NCBI GenBank assembly: GCA_011523505.1
Contig: WTGP01000027.1
Location: forward strand, 102,001-166,000
DNA: 64,000 bases
Reading direction: 5' to 3'
DNA from: Gammaproteobacteria bacterium
Lineage (GTDB): Bacteria > Pseudomonadota > Gammaproteobacteria > Steroidobacterales > Foliamicaceae
Below, one piece after another: positions 1-6,877 of this stretch. Under the pieces are notes generated by a model. That model saw only the letters and a program-made list of their open reading frames with translations. It was not told the origin of the DNA and did not search any database. Position numbers and translations under genes: made by a program. The stretch's first letter is position 1, and every line of letters starts with the position of its first letter.

Positions 1-1066
1 GGTCAACGCCACATACTGGCATTACCACACCCCAGGGATGGGGTGGCGTTGTCCCTCGCTGGTACTGGTAGACAACAATCTGCGGCAGATTTCTCTTGTC
101 GTAGAGCCTCCCAAATCGAAATACGACACTGCTTTGCGCGGCCAAGAAAAGATGAATGCGATTAACACCTCTATTGCTCAAGCCAATTACAGTTTCCAAG
201 AACTGCGAGCCAAGTGCCTTTTGCTTTTCCTCAGACCAGTGGGCATCTGGAGATCCGTTCTTGAGTTCCAGCGTCACTATTGGAATATTGTTTGTCTTTG
301 CCCTAACGTCTTCTGCTCGAACTTGGTACGAGACAGATACTACCAAGCATACTTCGGGTGAGTTACGCGGGAGGCTCCCCATACCTGTGCGCCTGAACCG
401 TTCGCCGTCGTCTATTCCGTCAAGCTTACGCCAAGCGCCTCCTTGCCGATCCCAATCGATAATCTGAACTGCACTCTCATCGTCAATAAGCACGCCAGCA
501 AGAAACGTCATTGGCACCGGTGCAAGACCTCCATACACAATCGTTAAATCCCGGCGGTCAAAGCCATTTGTGCGCTGCCTGATGCTACTGGGCAGTGAAA
601 TCAACTCTCCGAGAGCTGCCTCGGGGTCGACGATTTCGCCGTCTTTGATGCCTTGACACAGATTGATCAAGAGAGCATCTCTCCGTCCGGGAACACTTGA
701 GGGCACTGCCTCAACTAATGCATTACCTTGAGTATTGCGTAGACCGCGAAGTTCCACAACGACTACCTTGCTACGTTCGTTGAGTTCTTTCTCCGATTTG
801 AGGCGTTGCGATTCCCACAACAATCCTGCCATTAGCAGCAGAAATCCGATGATGACCCCTGCGAGGCCCAAGACATCAGGAGTTCCCCCCGAACTGTCAA
901 AACCAATTGTGACCTGTCTGTCCCCGACGGGAAGCGAAAGATCCACGCCCCAGCCAGTAACTAAGACAAGCGTTATTACCAGGCCAGTACGCATGACAAT
1001 TAATGCAGAAGAGCGCCGCCGGAATAGCCAATCGGTCAACGACTTGATGAAGTGCCTAAGCAACAT
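1..1066 (-). CDS. CBASS effector: two-TM SAVED-domain protein (Cap14-like), partial at the window edge
   Basis: The reading frame is open from an ATG at 1066 to the left edge: 355 codons with no stop, so the C-terminal end is missing. There are two hydrophobic segments, about residues 21-41 and 65-84, with a short loop between them. A soluble domain follows from about residue 100. Near the visible end is IVVYQYQRG followed by HPWGVVMP, which looks like the end of a SAVED domain, the sensor of cyclic oligonucleotides in CBASS effectors. Known TM-SAVED effectors bind the second messenger and are thought to damage the inner membrane. It starts 50 bp after the E2-like gene on the same strand, behind a GGTGAG Shine-Dalgarno-like sequence, as third gene of the operon. 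The SAVED call rests on my translation and on context. A different nucleotide-sensing domain is possible but less likely. Confidence 0.72.
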   Translation of the reverse strand, partial: MLLRHFIKSLTDWLFRRRSSALIVMRTGLVITLVLVTGWGVDLSLPVGDRQVTIGFDSSGGTPDVLGLAGVIIGFLLLMAGLLWESQRLKSEKELNERSKVVVVELRGLRNTQGNALVEAVPSSVPGRRDALLINLCQGIKDGEIVDPEAALGELISLPSSIRQRTNGFDRRDLTIVYGGLAPVPMTFLAGVLIDDESAVQIIDWDRQGGAWRKLDGIDDGERFRRTGMGSLPRNSPEVCLVVSVSYQVRAEDVRAKTNNIPIVTLELKNGSPDAHWSEEKQKALGSQFLETVIGLSNRGVNRIHLFLAAQSSVVFRFGRLYDKRNLPQIVVYQYQRGTTPPHPWGVVMPVCGVD

Positions 1067-1115
1067 GCTCACCGAAAACTCTGAATGCTCACTACCAATT
1101 GGACGAGTGCAATCA

Positions 1116-1868
1116 TCAGAAGCGTCGCCGCCGGGCACGACGGCGGTTCTTGCCCTTGGCGATCCGCCCAATCTGCTTCAAAAGCGGGTCAGGCAGGCTT
1201 AACTCGTTGTCTTTGAACTTTTCGAACAAATGGTCGAGCGCACATGACAGATCGTGAGTCAGCGTATGCGGCGTATGATGCTTGTGTAGATCAAGGAGGA
1301 TGGGTCCATGGCAATGTCGCACTCTCTGGCCGCTCCCGCACGGACAGTTGTGGTGGCCCCTGTATCCGTATTCATACAAGAAACAAATGAAGGCTACGGC
1401 TTGTACCTCTTCGCGCAAATTTAGCCTATTGGTGTAGTACTCGATTATTCCTTCTCCACCGTGCTTTTGTTCGCCGAATGGATGCTCCCCGTGTTCGTTC
1501 CAGTAGCAATAGCCGTAGAAATAAGGGATTACCAGACCATTCATGAAGCCCAATAGTGATGGCTGTCTCGAAAATATACGCCGCAACTCAATTGGCACTC
1601 CCAAACACAGGGTCCCGTTTGGGAAGACATGCTCGTACTCACTATGGATTTTTCCTCCAGTCTCCCTGATTTCTGGAAGTATTGCTGAGTACGCAGTCGG
1701 GACTCGCACCTCAATCTCAAAGGTGTCGGCTATGCGCGGGAGGTCTTCGGGAACCGCCTCGAAGGCTAGGTTTCCGGAAATAACAATCTCGCTGTTCGGC
1801 TCCTCGTGGGTGTTGAGGCCCTGGTGAATCGCTAGCAGTTCGGTTATCTCAGCCGCCATGTCGTGCAT
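1116..1868 (-). CDS. CBASS-associated E2-like protein with C-terminal SEC-C zinc motif (short type II, Cap2-like)
   Basis: A 250-residue protein. Residues 80-90 read HVFPNGTLCLG, which matches the active-site strand of ubiquitin E2 enzymes (H, FPNG, CL), making Cys88 the likely thioester cysteine. Residues 175-188 (CPCGSGQRVRHCHG) are a near-perfect SEC-C zinc-binding motif. The tail is arginine-rich. Short type II CBASS operons carry an E2-only protein without E1 or JAB domains, which acts on the C-terminus of the CD-NTase. None of the visible neighbours is an E1 or JAB gene. The gene overlaps the end of the CD-NTase gene by 20 bp; an in-frame ATG three codons in (1859) is an alternative start. 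The E2 call rests on the short active-site motif plus operon position; the SEC-C call is firm. Confidence 0.75.
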   Translation of the reverse strand: MHDMAAEITELLAIHQGLNTHEEPNSEIVISGNLAFEAVPEDLPRIADTFEIEVRVPTAYSAILPEIRETGGKIHSEYEHVFPNGTLCLGVPIELRRIFSRQPSLLGFMNGLVIPYFYGYCYWNEHGEHPFGEQKHGGEGIIEYYTNRLNLREEVQAVAFICFLYEYGYRGHHNCPCGSGQRVRHCHGPILLDLHKHHTPHTLTHDLSCALDHLFEKFKDNELSLPDPLLKQIGRIAKGKNRRRARRRRF

Positions 1869-3063
1869 TTGGCCCCCAAGGTCTGGCTGGCCGAGAAATC
1901 GTCACCCTAGGCGGCTGGGAAGGAGTAGCGGGTGCAGGCACAATCAGCCCAATGTGATTGGCTACGACTGACGCTCCGAGCGTCGCGATTAATTGACTAC
2001 GCGCCATATCTGCACTGCCACTACCCACTATGTCCACTAGATCTTTCTTTACAGATGCTACCCACCAAAAGAAGGAACGCGCACGCGCGTGATTATCCTC
2101 GTGCCAGCGGTCCGCAAAATTCTCTTCGGGGTTAACGGGATTGCCTATATACCATTTACCGTCAGGTGTTCTGGAGATTAGATTGGATGTTTGGGAAGTG
2201 CCGTGAACGAAATCGGAATCGACGAGACTAGCAAAGGCGTGTAGTTTCGAAACAATTGCGCTCAGTGCAGAAAAGACATCCAACTCTCCAGAATAAAGCT
2301 GTGCCGTGAGCGTTGTGATGATGATTGAAATTGGCGCGTGTTTCGTTCTCTGGCTGCCGTTGAACTTCGAATCTCGGTGCCGCTTAAATATCTGAATCGT
2401 TCGCTGAAGAGGGGTACGAACAAGTTGGTCAGGTACGTCTTCGACCGAGGCATAGACTCCAGCGGCGCGTGACTGTATGAGCTGCTTTTGTTCCCACTGC
2501 ACTTGATCAAAAGCCCGCCTATTTTTTTGGTCAAACCAGTAGGCGTAGCCCTTCGGGTCGCTTGTCGACCAACGGTAGGTGTTCCCATCCTTATTCGTGA
2601 TCGAAATTGCGGTTGCCGATAACGATTGTTTTTTCGGCACTGCAGGCAAAATATCGAGGTGGAAACCAATTCCGTCCTTCTCCGCGTACTGAAGTGTCCA
2701 GCACCGCTTTCCTTCCTTGTCTCGCATTTGCCTATACACGTCGTGCTCGTTAATGCGTTGGCCAACCATTAACTTGACTGAACCAGCATCAGTCAGATGT
2801 CTCGGAATTGGGAGTTGGCAGACCAAGTCGATGTCGTAATCGGACTCAACGCCATGTCTGATTGGTCTTACGACAGTGCCCAATCGAAAAGAACCCTGCG
2901 GATAGATATCCGGCGTTCCAGCACATGGATATTCGCCGGCCTCCAACCAACGCCCCACCGCTTGGTAGCGTTCGACTGCATCCCGGTACTTGCTAGGCGG
3001 GATATCCAGGTCCTCCGCTACTTTCGCCAGCAGCTTGGAGTATCTTCTTTTATCGATTGTCAT
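1849..3063 (-). CDS. CBASS CD-NTase (cGAS/DncV-like cyclic nucleotide synthase)
   Basis: A 404-residue nucleotidyltransferase of the SMODS/CD-NTase superfamily. The hallmark GSFRLGT lies at residues 57-63, followed by the metal-binding DYDIDLV (Asp75, 77, 79) and a third acidic residue in FHLDILP (Asp137). It should make a cyclic di- or trinucleotide when phage infection is sensed; a SAVED effector downstream usually goes with a trinucleotide signal, but the product cannot be read from sequence. The protein ends in Gly-Gly (ARHGG), a C-terminus compatible with capture by the E2-like protein encoded next. The ATG at 3063 is preceded by GAGGTGA at 3070-3076. It is the first gene of the minus-strand operon, divergent from the regulator pair. 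Confidence 0.88.
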   Translation of the reverse strand: MTIDKRRYSKLLAKVAEDLDIPPSKYRDAVERYQAVGRWLEAGEYPCAGTPDIYPQGSFRLGTVVRPIRHGVESDYDIDLVCQLPIPRHLTDAGSVKLMVGQRINEHDVYRQMRDKEGKRCWTLQYAEKDGIGFHLDILPAVPKKQSLSATAISITNKDGNTYRWSTSDPKGYAYWFDQKNRRAFDQVQWEQKQLIQSRAAGVYASVEDVPDQLVRTPLQRTIQIFKRHRDSKFNGSQRTKHAPISIIITTLTAQLYSGELDVFSALSAIVSKLHAFASLVDSDFVHGTSQTSNLISRTPDGKWYIGNPVNPEENFADRWHEDNHARARSFFWWVASVKKDLVDIVGSGSADMARSQLIATLGASVVANHIGLIVPAPATPSQPPRVTISRPARPWGPNARHGG

Positions 3064-3095
3064 CCAATTTCACCTCGTTGTCGCGGCAAGATTTC

Positions 3096-3124
3096 TTGAC
3101 CGGTGTTGGCTGATCTGGTACAAA
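3096..3124 (+). promoter_or_regulatory. Candidate sigma-70 promoter for the repressor/peptidase pair
   Basis: TTGACC at 3096-3101 and TACAAA at 3119-3124 are separated by 17 bp, a good -35/-10 fit. Transcription would begin near 3131, inside the palindrome at 3127-3144, as expected for an autoregulated repressor gene. Read by eye only. Confidence 0.5.
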
Positions 3125-3126
3125 TG

Positions 3127-3144
3127 CGTTTCAATCGTGAAACG
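3127..3144. promoter_or_regulatory. Candidate operator 1: perfect 7-bp inverted repeat
   Basis: CGTTTCA and TGAAACG are separated by ATCG, giving an 18-bp dyad with fully matching arms. It overlaps the expected start of the rightward transcript and lies just downstream of the expected start of the CBASS transcript. It is a likely binding site for the XRE protein encoded 72 bp away. It shares the core AATCGT with the second dyad at 3162-3185. Confidence 0.5.
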
Positions 3145-3150
3145 GATGGC

Positions 3151-3179
3151 ACCTTACCGTGAATCGTTGCATATGTCAA
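3151..3179 (-). promoter_or_regulatory. Candidate sigma-70 promoter for the CBASS operon
   Basis: On the minus strand a perfect TTGACA (3179-3174) is followed after 17 bp by a weak TAAGGT (3156-3151). The strong -35 with poor -10 would suit a tightly controlled promoter. It faces the rightward promoter, so both could be shut by one bound repressor. The -10 is the uncertain part. Confidence 0.4.
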
Positions 3180-3185
3180 ACGATT
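3162..3185. promoter_or_regulatory. Candidate operator 2: perfect 7-bp inverted repeat
   Basis: AATCGTT at 3162-3168 and AACGATT at 3179-3185 are exact inverse complements with a 10-nt spacer, about one helical turn between arm edges. The dyad covers the TTGACA of the CBASS promoter. With operator 1 it forms a two-site control region in a 152-bp gap. Confidence 0.45.
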
Positions 3186-3215
3186 ACTGTCTCATAAGAT
3201 AAACGGAGAATCGCC

Positions 3216-3554
3216 ATGCCTCAACCTTCGCTTGATAGCCTTGGTCAGTTGGTTGCAGAACGGCGAGGAAGCCTAGGCATTCGTGCTGCTGCTGCGAAAA
3301 TCGGGATATCGCCTGCAACTCTGTCCAGGGTTGAAAATGGGCACCTTCCGGACTTGGCCAATTTTCAAAAAATCTGCCGCTGGCTAAGGATTGATCCATC
3401 AACAGTGCTGGGCTTTGACAATGATGCCCTCGACAGGCCCGTGGCCGCCGTTCATTTTCGAAAACAGCAGACCATGGAACTCGAAACAGCCAAAGCTCTC
3501 GCGGAAATGATCTTAGCGGCTCAACGCGGGCTTATGGCACGGAAACAACTTTGA
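3216..3554 (+). CDS. XRE-family transcriptional repressor (CapH-like, inferred)
   Basis: A 112-residue protein. Residues 5-65 form a Cro/C1-type helix-turn-helix with typical spacing (LGQLVAERR, AAAKIGISPATLSRVENG, FQKICRWL). The C-terminal third is a short helical tail that could dimerise or hold the cleavage site. GGAGA at 3205-3209 sits 6 nt before the ATG. It is divergent from the CBASS operon and followed 4 nt later by a metallopeptidase gene, the arrangement known for CapH/CapP-controlled CBASS and for ImmR/ImmA pairs of mobile elements. I infer it represses both divergent promoters. A generic XRE/ImmA pair not tied to CBASS is the alternative. Confidence 0.85.
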   Translation: MPQPSLDSLGQLVAERRGSLGIRAAAAKIGISPATLSRVENGHLPDLANFQKICRWLRIDPSTVLGFDNDALDRPVAAVHFRKQQTMELETAKALAEMILAAQRGLMARKQL

Positions 3555-3558
3555 ATCA

Positions 3559-4146
3559 ATGCGCCGCGGATTCAAGGCTTGGTGCGAAAAGACCGCCATC
3601 GACTATCGCGGGGAACTAGGTATAGAAGTTGCCGACCGCCTGAACCCAAAAGACTTGGCCCAACATCTTGGTGTATTAGTCTGGAAGCCTGAAGATATAC
3701 CTGATTTTGATCATCGAAGTTTGCATCAACTAACGCAGGCTGATCCCGAAAGTTGGTCCGCCGTGACGATCCGAATAGCTGAATCTCACTTGACTATTGT
3801 CAATTCAACACACTCGCGAGCAAGGCAACGCAGCAGCCTATGTCATGAACTGTCACATTTGATTCTCAAACATGAGCCGGATCGAATCGATCTTTCTCCC
3901 GATGGCCATTTGTTGCTAAGTTCTTATGAGGGCGACAAAGAAGAGGAAGCCGACTGGCTCTCCTCTACTTTGTTGGTGCCGCGTGCAGGATTACAAAAGA
4001 AGTACCGATCAACTCGTAATTCTCGAGCCTTGGCCAATCACTTTGGCGTCAGTGCTGACATGCTGAACTGGCGTCTGCGGATGACTGGTGTGGTAATACA
4101 GACCAATCGGGCGCGCGCGTGGGCGCGACGGCGGGCCGGAATCTAG
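3559..4146 (+). CDS. ImmA/IrrE-family zinc metallopeptidase (CapP-like, inferred)
   Basis: A 195-residue protein with HELSH at residues 96-100, the HExxH zinc motif, and a downstream acidic stretch EEEADWLSSTLLVP (about 128-141) that supplies the third ligand in the COG2856 family. Such peptidases cleave the partner XRE repressor when activated. In CBASS islands CapP is reported to do this in response to DNA damage, raising CBASS expression. The gene follows the repressor gene after 4 nt and so is probably co-translated. Pairing with CBASS is inferred from position. Confidence 0.83.
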   Translation: MRRGFKAWCEKTAIDYRGELGIEVADRLNPKDLAQHLGVLVWKPEDIPDFDHRSLHQLTQADPESWSAVTIRIAESHLTIVNSTHSRARQRSSLCHELSHLILKHEPDRIDLSPDGHLLLSSYEGDKEEEADWLSSTLLVPRAGLQKKYRSTRNSRALANHFGVSADMLNWRLRMTGVVIQTNRARAWARRRAGI

Positions 4147-4275
4147 GCTGAAACTTTGCGCTTAGGCCAAGGCTGTGGCGCGGTCCATTCAGCAACATAG
4201 GTCCCGTCACCCGCGTAGCGGGCCGTCTTCCGCGCTCAGGTTGGCACCCTCCGCGCGGATTCTTCCGATACTCGG

Positions 4276-6741
4276 CTAGAAGTTGTAGGCCAGGCGTATG
4301 CCGTAGCTCCTCGGTATGGGAGCGGAGACCCGGACTTCGTTCTTGTTCGGTCCCCGGATAAAGGTGAACAGGTCAACGCCGAGACCACCCTGTATGAATT
4401 CATCGTGATCCAGGGCGTTCTCGACGAAGGCCTCGACCGAAAGACTCGTTCCGCGTAAGCCGATGCGAATGTTCACGTTGTCGTAGGGCGACGTCTTCGC
4501 GATATTGGAAAAGTCCGTGTAGCGGCTTCCCTGGTGGGCCCAGTCCACGCGGCCGTACCAGTCCCAGTCGCCCATCAGATTGTCTTCGTACTGACCGGAA
4601 ACGGCCCATGTGACCCGCGGCGCGCTGGGCAGTTCATTCCCCACCACGCCGTCGAAGCTGCCGTAAACCAGGTTGCAGTCGCCGCAAACGAAGGACTTGA
4701 CCTCGGTATCGTTGAGGCCGTACGAGCCGGCGAACGTCAGGTTCTCGGTGGCCTGAAACTGGCCTTCGAACTCGATGCCCCTGAGTTCCGCCGTGCCGTT
4801 GTTCAGGACGATGTTGATCAGGTTGGCCACGCCGTCGGCAACCACGGGAATGCTGTTGCCGACCTGCCCGTTCAGCCATTCGTCGTAGTACAGGGCCAGC
4901 GTGGTCCGGGCGCGGCCTCCCAGCCAGGTGGCTTTCCAGCCGAGCTCGTAGTTGTCGAGCTTCTCCTCGAGAATATTGAGGCCGGCCGTGGGCGCCACGG
5001 CCCTGAGCGCATCCAGCACGGCCTGACTTGCGCCGGCCAGCACCGCGTTGAAGCGTCCCGGTCGAAAACCGCGCGAATACAGCACGTAAACCGTCGAGTT
5101 GTCGGCGTACTTGTAGTCAAGCGAGATGCGCGGAGCGAAGCTCTCGAACGTCGCGCTGAAAGCCAGCGGCGATTCGGGCGGGAGCTGATTCACGCCGATC
5201 AGCGTGTTCTCCGAGATCTTGTCCCACTGGTAGCGCGCTTCGGCGCTCAGGGTCAGTTTGGGCGTGATGTCAAAATAGGCGGCGCCGAACACGGCTGGAG
5301 TTTCCACCTCGCGTTCCACGATGGCCGCCGTGAAGAACGGCCCGATGATCAGGTTGCCGTACACCGTCTGGCCCGGCGAATACGCATCAAAGTAATTGAA
5401 GCCCGCGACCCAGCGGAGGCGCTTGTCCTGGGGCGCCGTGACGCGGAACTCCTGGCTCCAGTCCTCCTGCTCGCTCTGGAGGGCCAGCGTGGTATTCCAG
5501 TCCGGACGGACGTCCGTGCGGCCGAATACGCCGATAAAAAGTGGAGCAAATGGGTTGGGCCGCGAGCGGCCGTCGCGGTAGTTCAGGTCGATGACGTTCT
5601 GGTTCTTGTCGGTATGGAATGCCGACAGCGAAGTGAACGAGTAACCCGACGAATGGTCGAAGTCGATGCGCAGGCTGGTCTGGAAGGCCTCCCGCTTCAG
5701 GCCCGGTTCGCGATGGAAATCGGGATCGAACACGAGCCAGTTGGGATTCGGGTCGAACAGCGTTTTCTCGAGGATCGGATCGATGACCGTGTCGGCGGAA
5801 AAGATCGCCGGGTCCACCTCGCCCATGCTCGGCAGCTCGCCGCAAACATAGCCGAACGCGGCGCGTGAGCCCGGTTGAACCCCGGGGCGAAGCGGCGCGC
5901 TCAACGGATCGCAACTGCCGTCGATATTGCCGCGCCCATTGAATTGATCCTGCTTGAGCGCGAACTGCGTGGCGGCCCAGTCCTCATCCACGAAGAAATT
6001 GACGAACAGCTTCGCCTTCAGCGAGTCGGTGGGCGTGAAAACGATCGAGGTGGAAATGGAATTGGTGGTGCGTTCGCCCAGTTCATCGGACGGATCGGCG
6101 TAGTTGTCGATGTATCCCCCCTGACGCCAGTGCCGGCCGCTGACCCGCATCGACAGCTTGTCCTTGACGATGGGGCCCTCGACCATGATGTGCTGTTCGT
6201 TGGACCCGAAACTTGAAAAATTGGTGGAGATACGCCCGCCGAATTCATCACCGGGTTCCTTCATGACGAAATTCAGGGCGCCGACGAACGTGGACCGGCC
6301 GAAATACGCGCTCTGGGGGCCTTTCAGGATCTCGACCCGCTCGGTGTCGACAATGCTGGGCGAGTAGCCGCCCACTACCGGGGCGCCGTCGATGAACAGC
6401 AGTCCGCCGGCGTTTATGCCCACGTTGATGTTCAGGTACAGGCCCCGGAACACCAGGGCGTTGCGCGAACGGTCATTGCGCCCCGACCCGCCCTGCTGGT
6501 TGGTGAAGCTGAGACTGGGCGTATACAACTGAATGTCGGTCAGCTCCGCCATGTCGATGGCTTCCAGTTCCTCGGCGGAGAAGGCCGTAATGGCCAACGG
6601 CACTTCCATCAGGTTCTCTTCGACCTTTCGGGCCGTCACCACGATTTCTTCCAGCGCCAGTTCCTGCGCGCTCGCCGGTGTGCCCGAAAGCACGAACAAC
6701 GGAATCGCCGCGGCGGTGGCCGCAATCAGAATACGTCTCAT
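4276..6741 (-). CDS. TonB-dependent outer-membrane receptor
   Basis: An 821-residue protein with a clear signal peptide ending in ASA before QELALEEIVVTARK, the TonB-box-like start common in this family. The plug domain follows (ERVEILKGPQSAYFGRSTFVGALNFVMK), then a long beta-barrel, ending in a terminal aromatic residue (RLAYNF), as outer-membrane proteins do. The substrate cannot be read; EIVVTARK-type receptors take up iron chelates or organic compounds. A strong GGAGGGG precedes the ATG. It is divergent from the amine oxidase gene and may serve the same function, but that is only positional. Confidence 0.93.
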   Translation of the reverse strand: MRRILIAATAAAIPLFVLSGTPASAQELALEEIVVTARKVEENLMEVPLAITAFSAEELEAIDMAELTDIQLYTPSLSFTNQQGGSGRNDRSRNALVFRGLYLNINVGINAGGLLFIDGAPVVGGYSPSIVDTERVEILKGPQSAYFGRSTFVGALNFVMKEPGDEFGGRISTNFSSFGSNEQHIMVEGPIVKDKLSMRVSGRHWRQGGYIDNYADPSDELGERTTNSISTSIVFTPTDSLKAKLFVNFFVDEDWAATQFALKQDQFNGRGNIDGSCDPLSAPLRPGVQPGSRAAFGYVCGELPSMGEVDPAIFSADTVIDPILEKTLFDPNPNWLVFDPDFHREPGLKREAFQTSLRIDFDHSSGYSFTSLSAFHTDKNQNVIDLNYRDGRSRPNPFAPLFIGVFGRTDVRPDWNTTLALQSEQEDWSQEFRVTAPQDKRLRWVAGFNYFDAYSPGQTVYGNLIIGPFFTAAIVEREVETPAVFGAAYFDITPKLTLSAEARYQWDKISENTLIGVNQLPPESPLAFSATFESFAPRISLDYKYADNSTVYVLYSRGFRPGRFNAVLAGASQAVLDALRAVAPTAGLNILEEKLDNYELGWKATWLGGRARTTLALYYDEWLNGQVGNSIPVVADGVANLINIVLNNGTAELRGIEFEGQFQATENLTFAGSYGLNDTEVKSFVCGDCNLVYGSFDGVVGNELPSAPRVTWAVSGQYEDNLMGDWDWYGRVDWAHQGSRYTDFSNIAKTSPYDNVNIRIGLRGTSLSVEAFVENALDHDEFIQGGLGVDLFTFIRGPNKNEVRVSAPIPRSYGIRLAYNF

Positions 6742-6765
6742 CTTCAGTCCCCTCCAAACAACGCG

Positions 6766-6800
6766 GCCATGAGAAGAACCGCGGGTAAAGGCCTCATGGC
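6766..6800. repeat. 8-bp inverted repeat in the receptor / amine oxidase divergent gap
   Basis: GCCATGAG at 6766-6773 and CTCATGGC at 6793-6800 are exact inverse complements 19 nt apart, within the leader of the receptor gene. It could be a regulator site or an RNA structure near the ribosome-binding site. Chance is possible at this length. Confidence 0.3.
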
Positions 6801-6877
6801 GAAGCCCGGTCTAGCGCGGAAAGCATAACCGACGTCCCACCGCAGGAAAAAGCGAGGTGCTACCCTAGCCAACGCAG

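Noticed and set aside
38..1202. Plus-strand open frames of 103-155 codons in the first 1.2 kb
   Set aside because: They are antisense to a 355-codon minus-strand frame with recognisable TM and SAVED features; their translations show no family pattern.
4147..4275. CCCGC-GTA-GCGGG stem (4210-4222) after the peptidase gene as a terminator
   Set aside because: The stem is only 5 bp and no T-run follows; too weak to list.
4534..5868. 444-codon plus-strand frame opposite the first TonB receptor
   Set aside because: It lies wholly inside the receptor gene with no motif; shadow frame.
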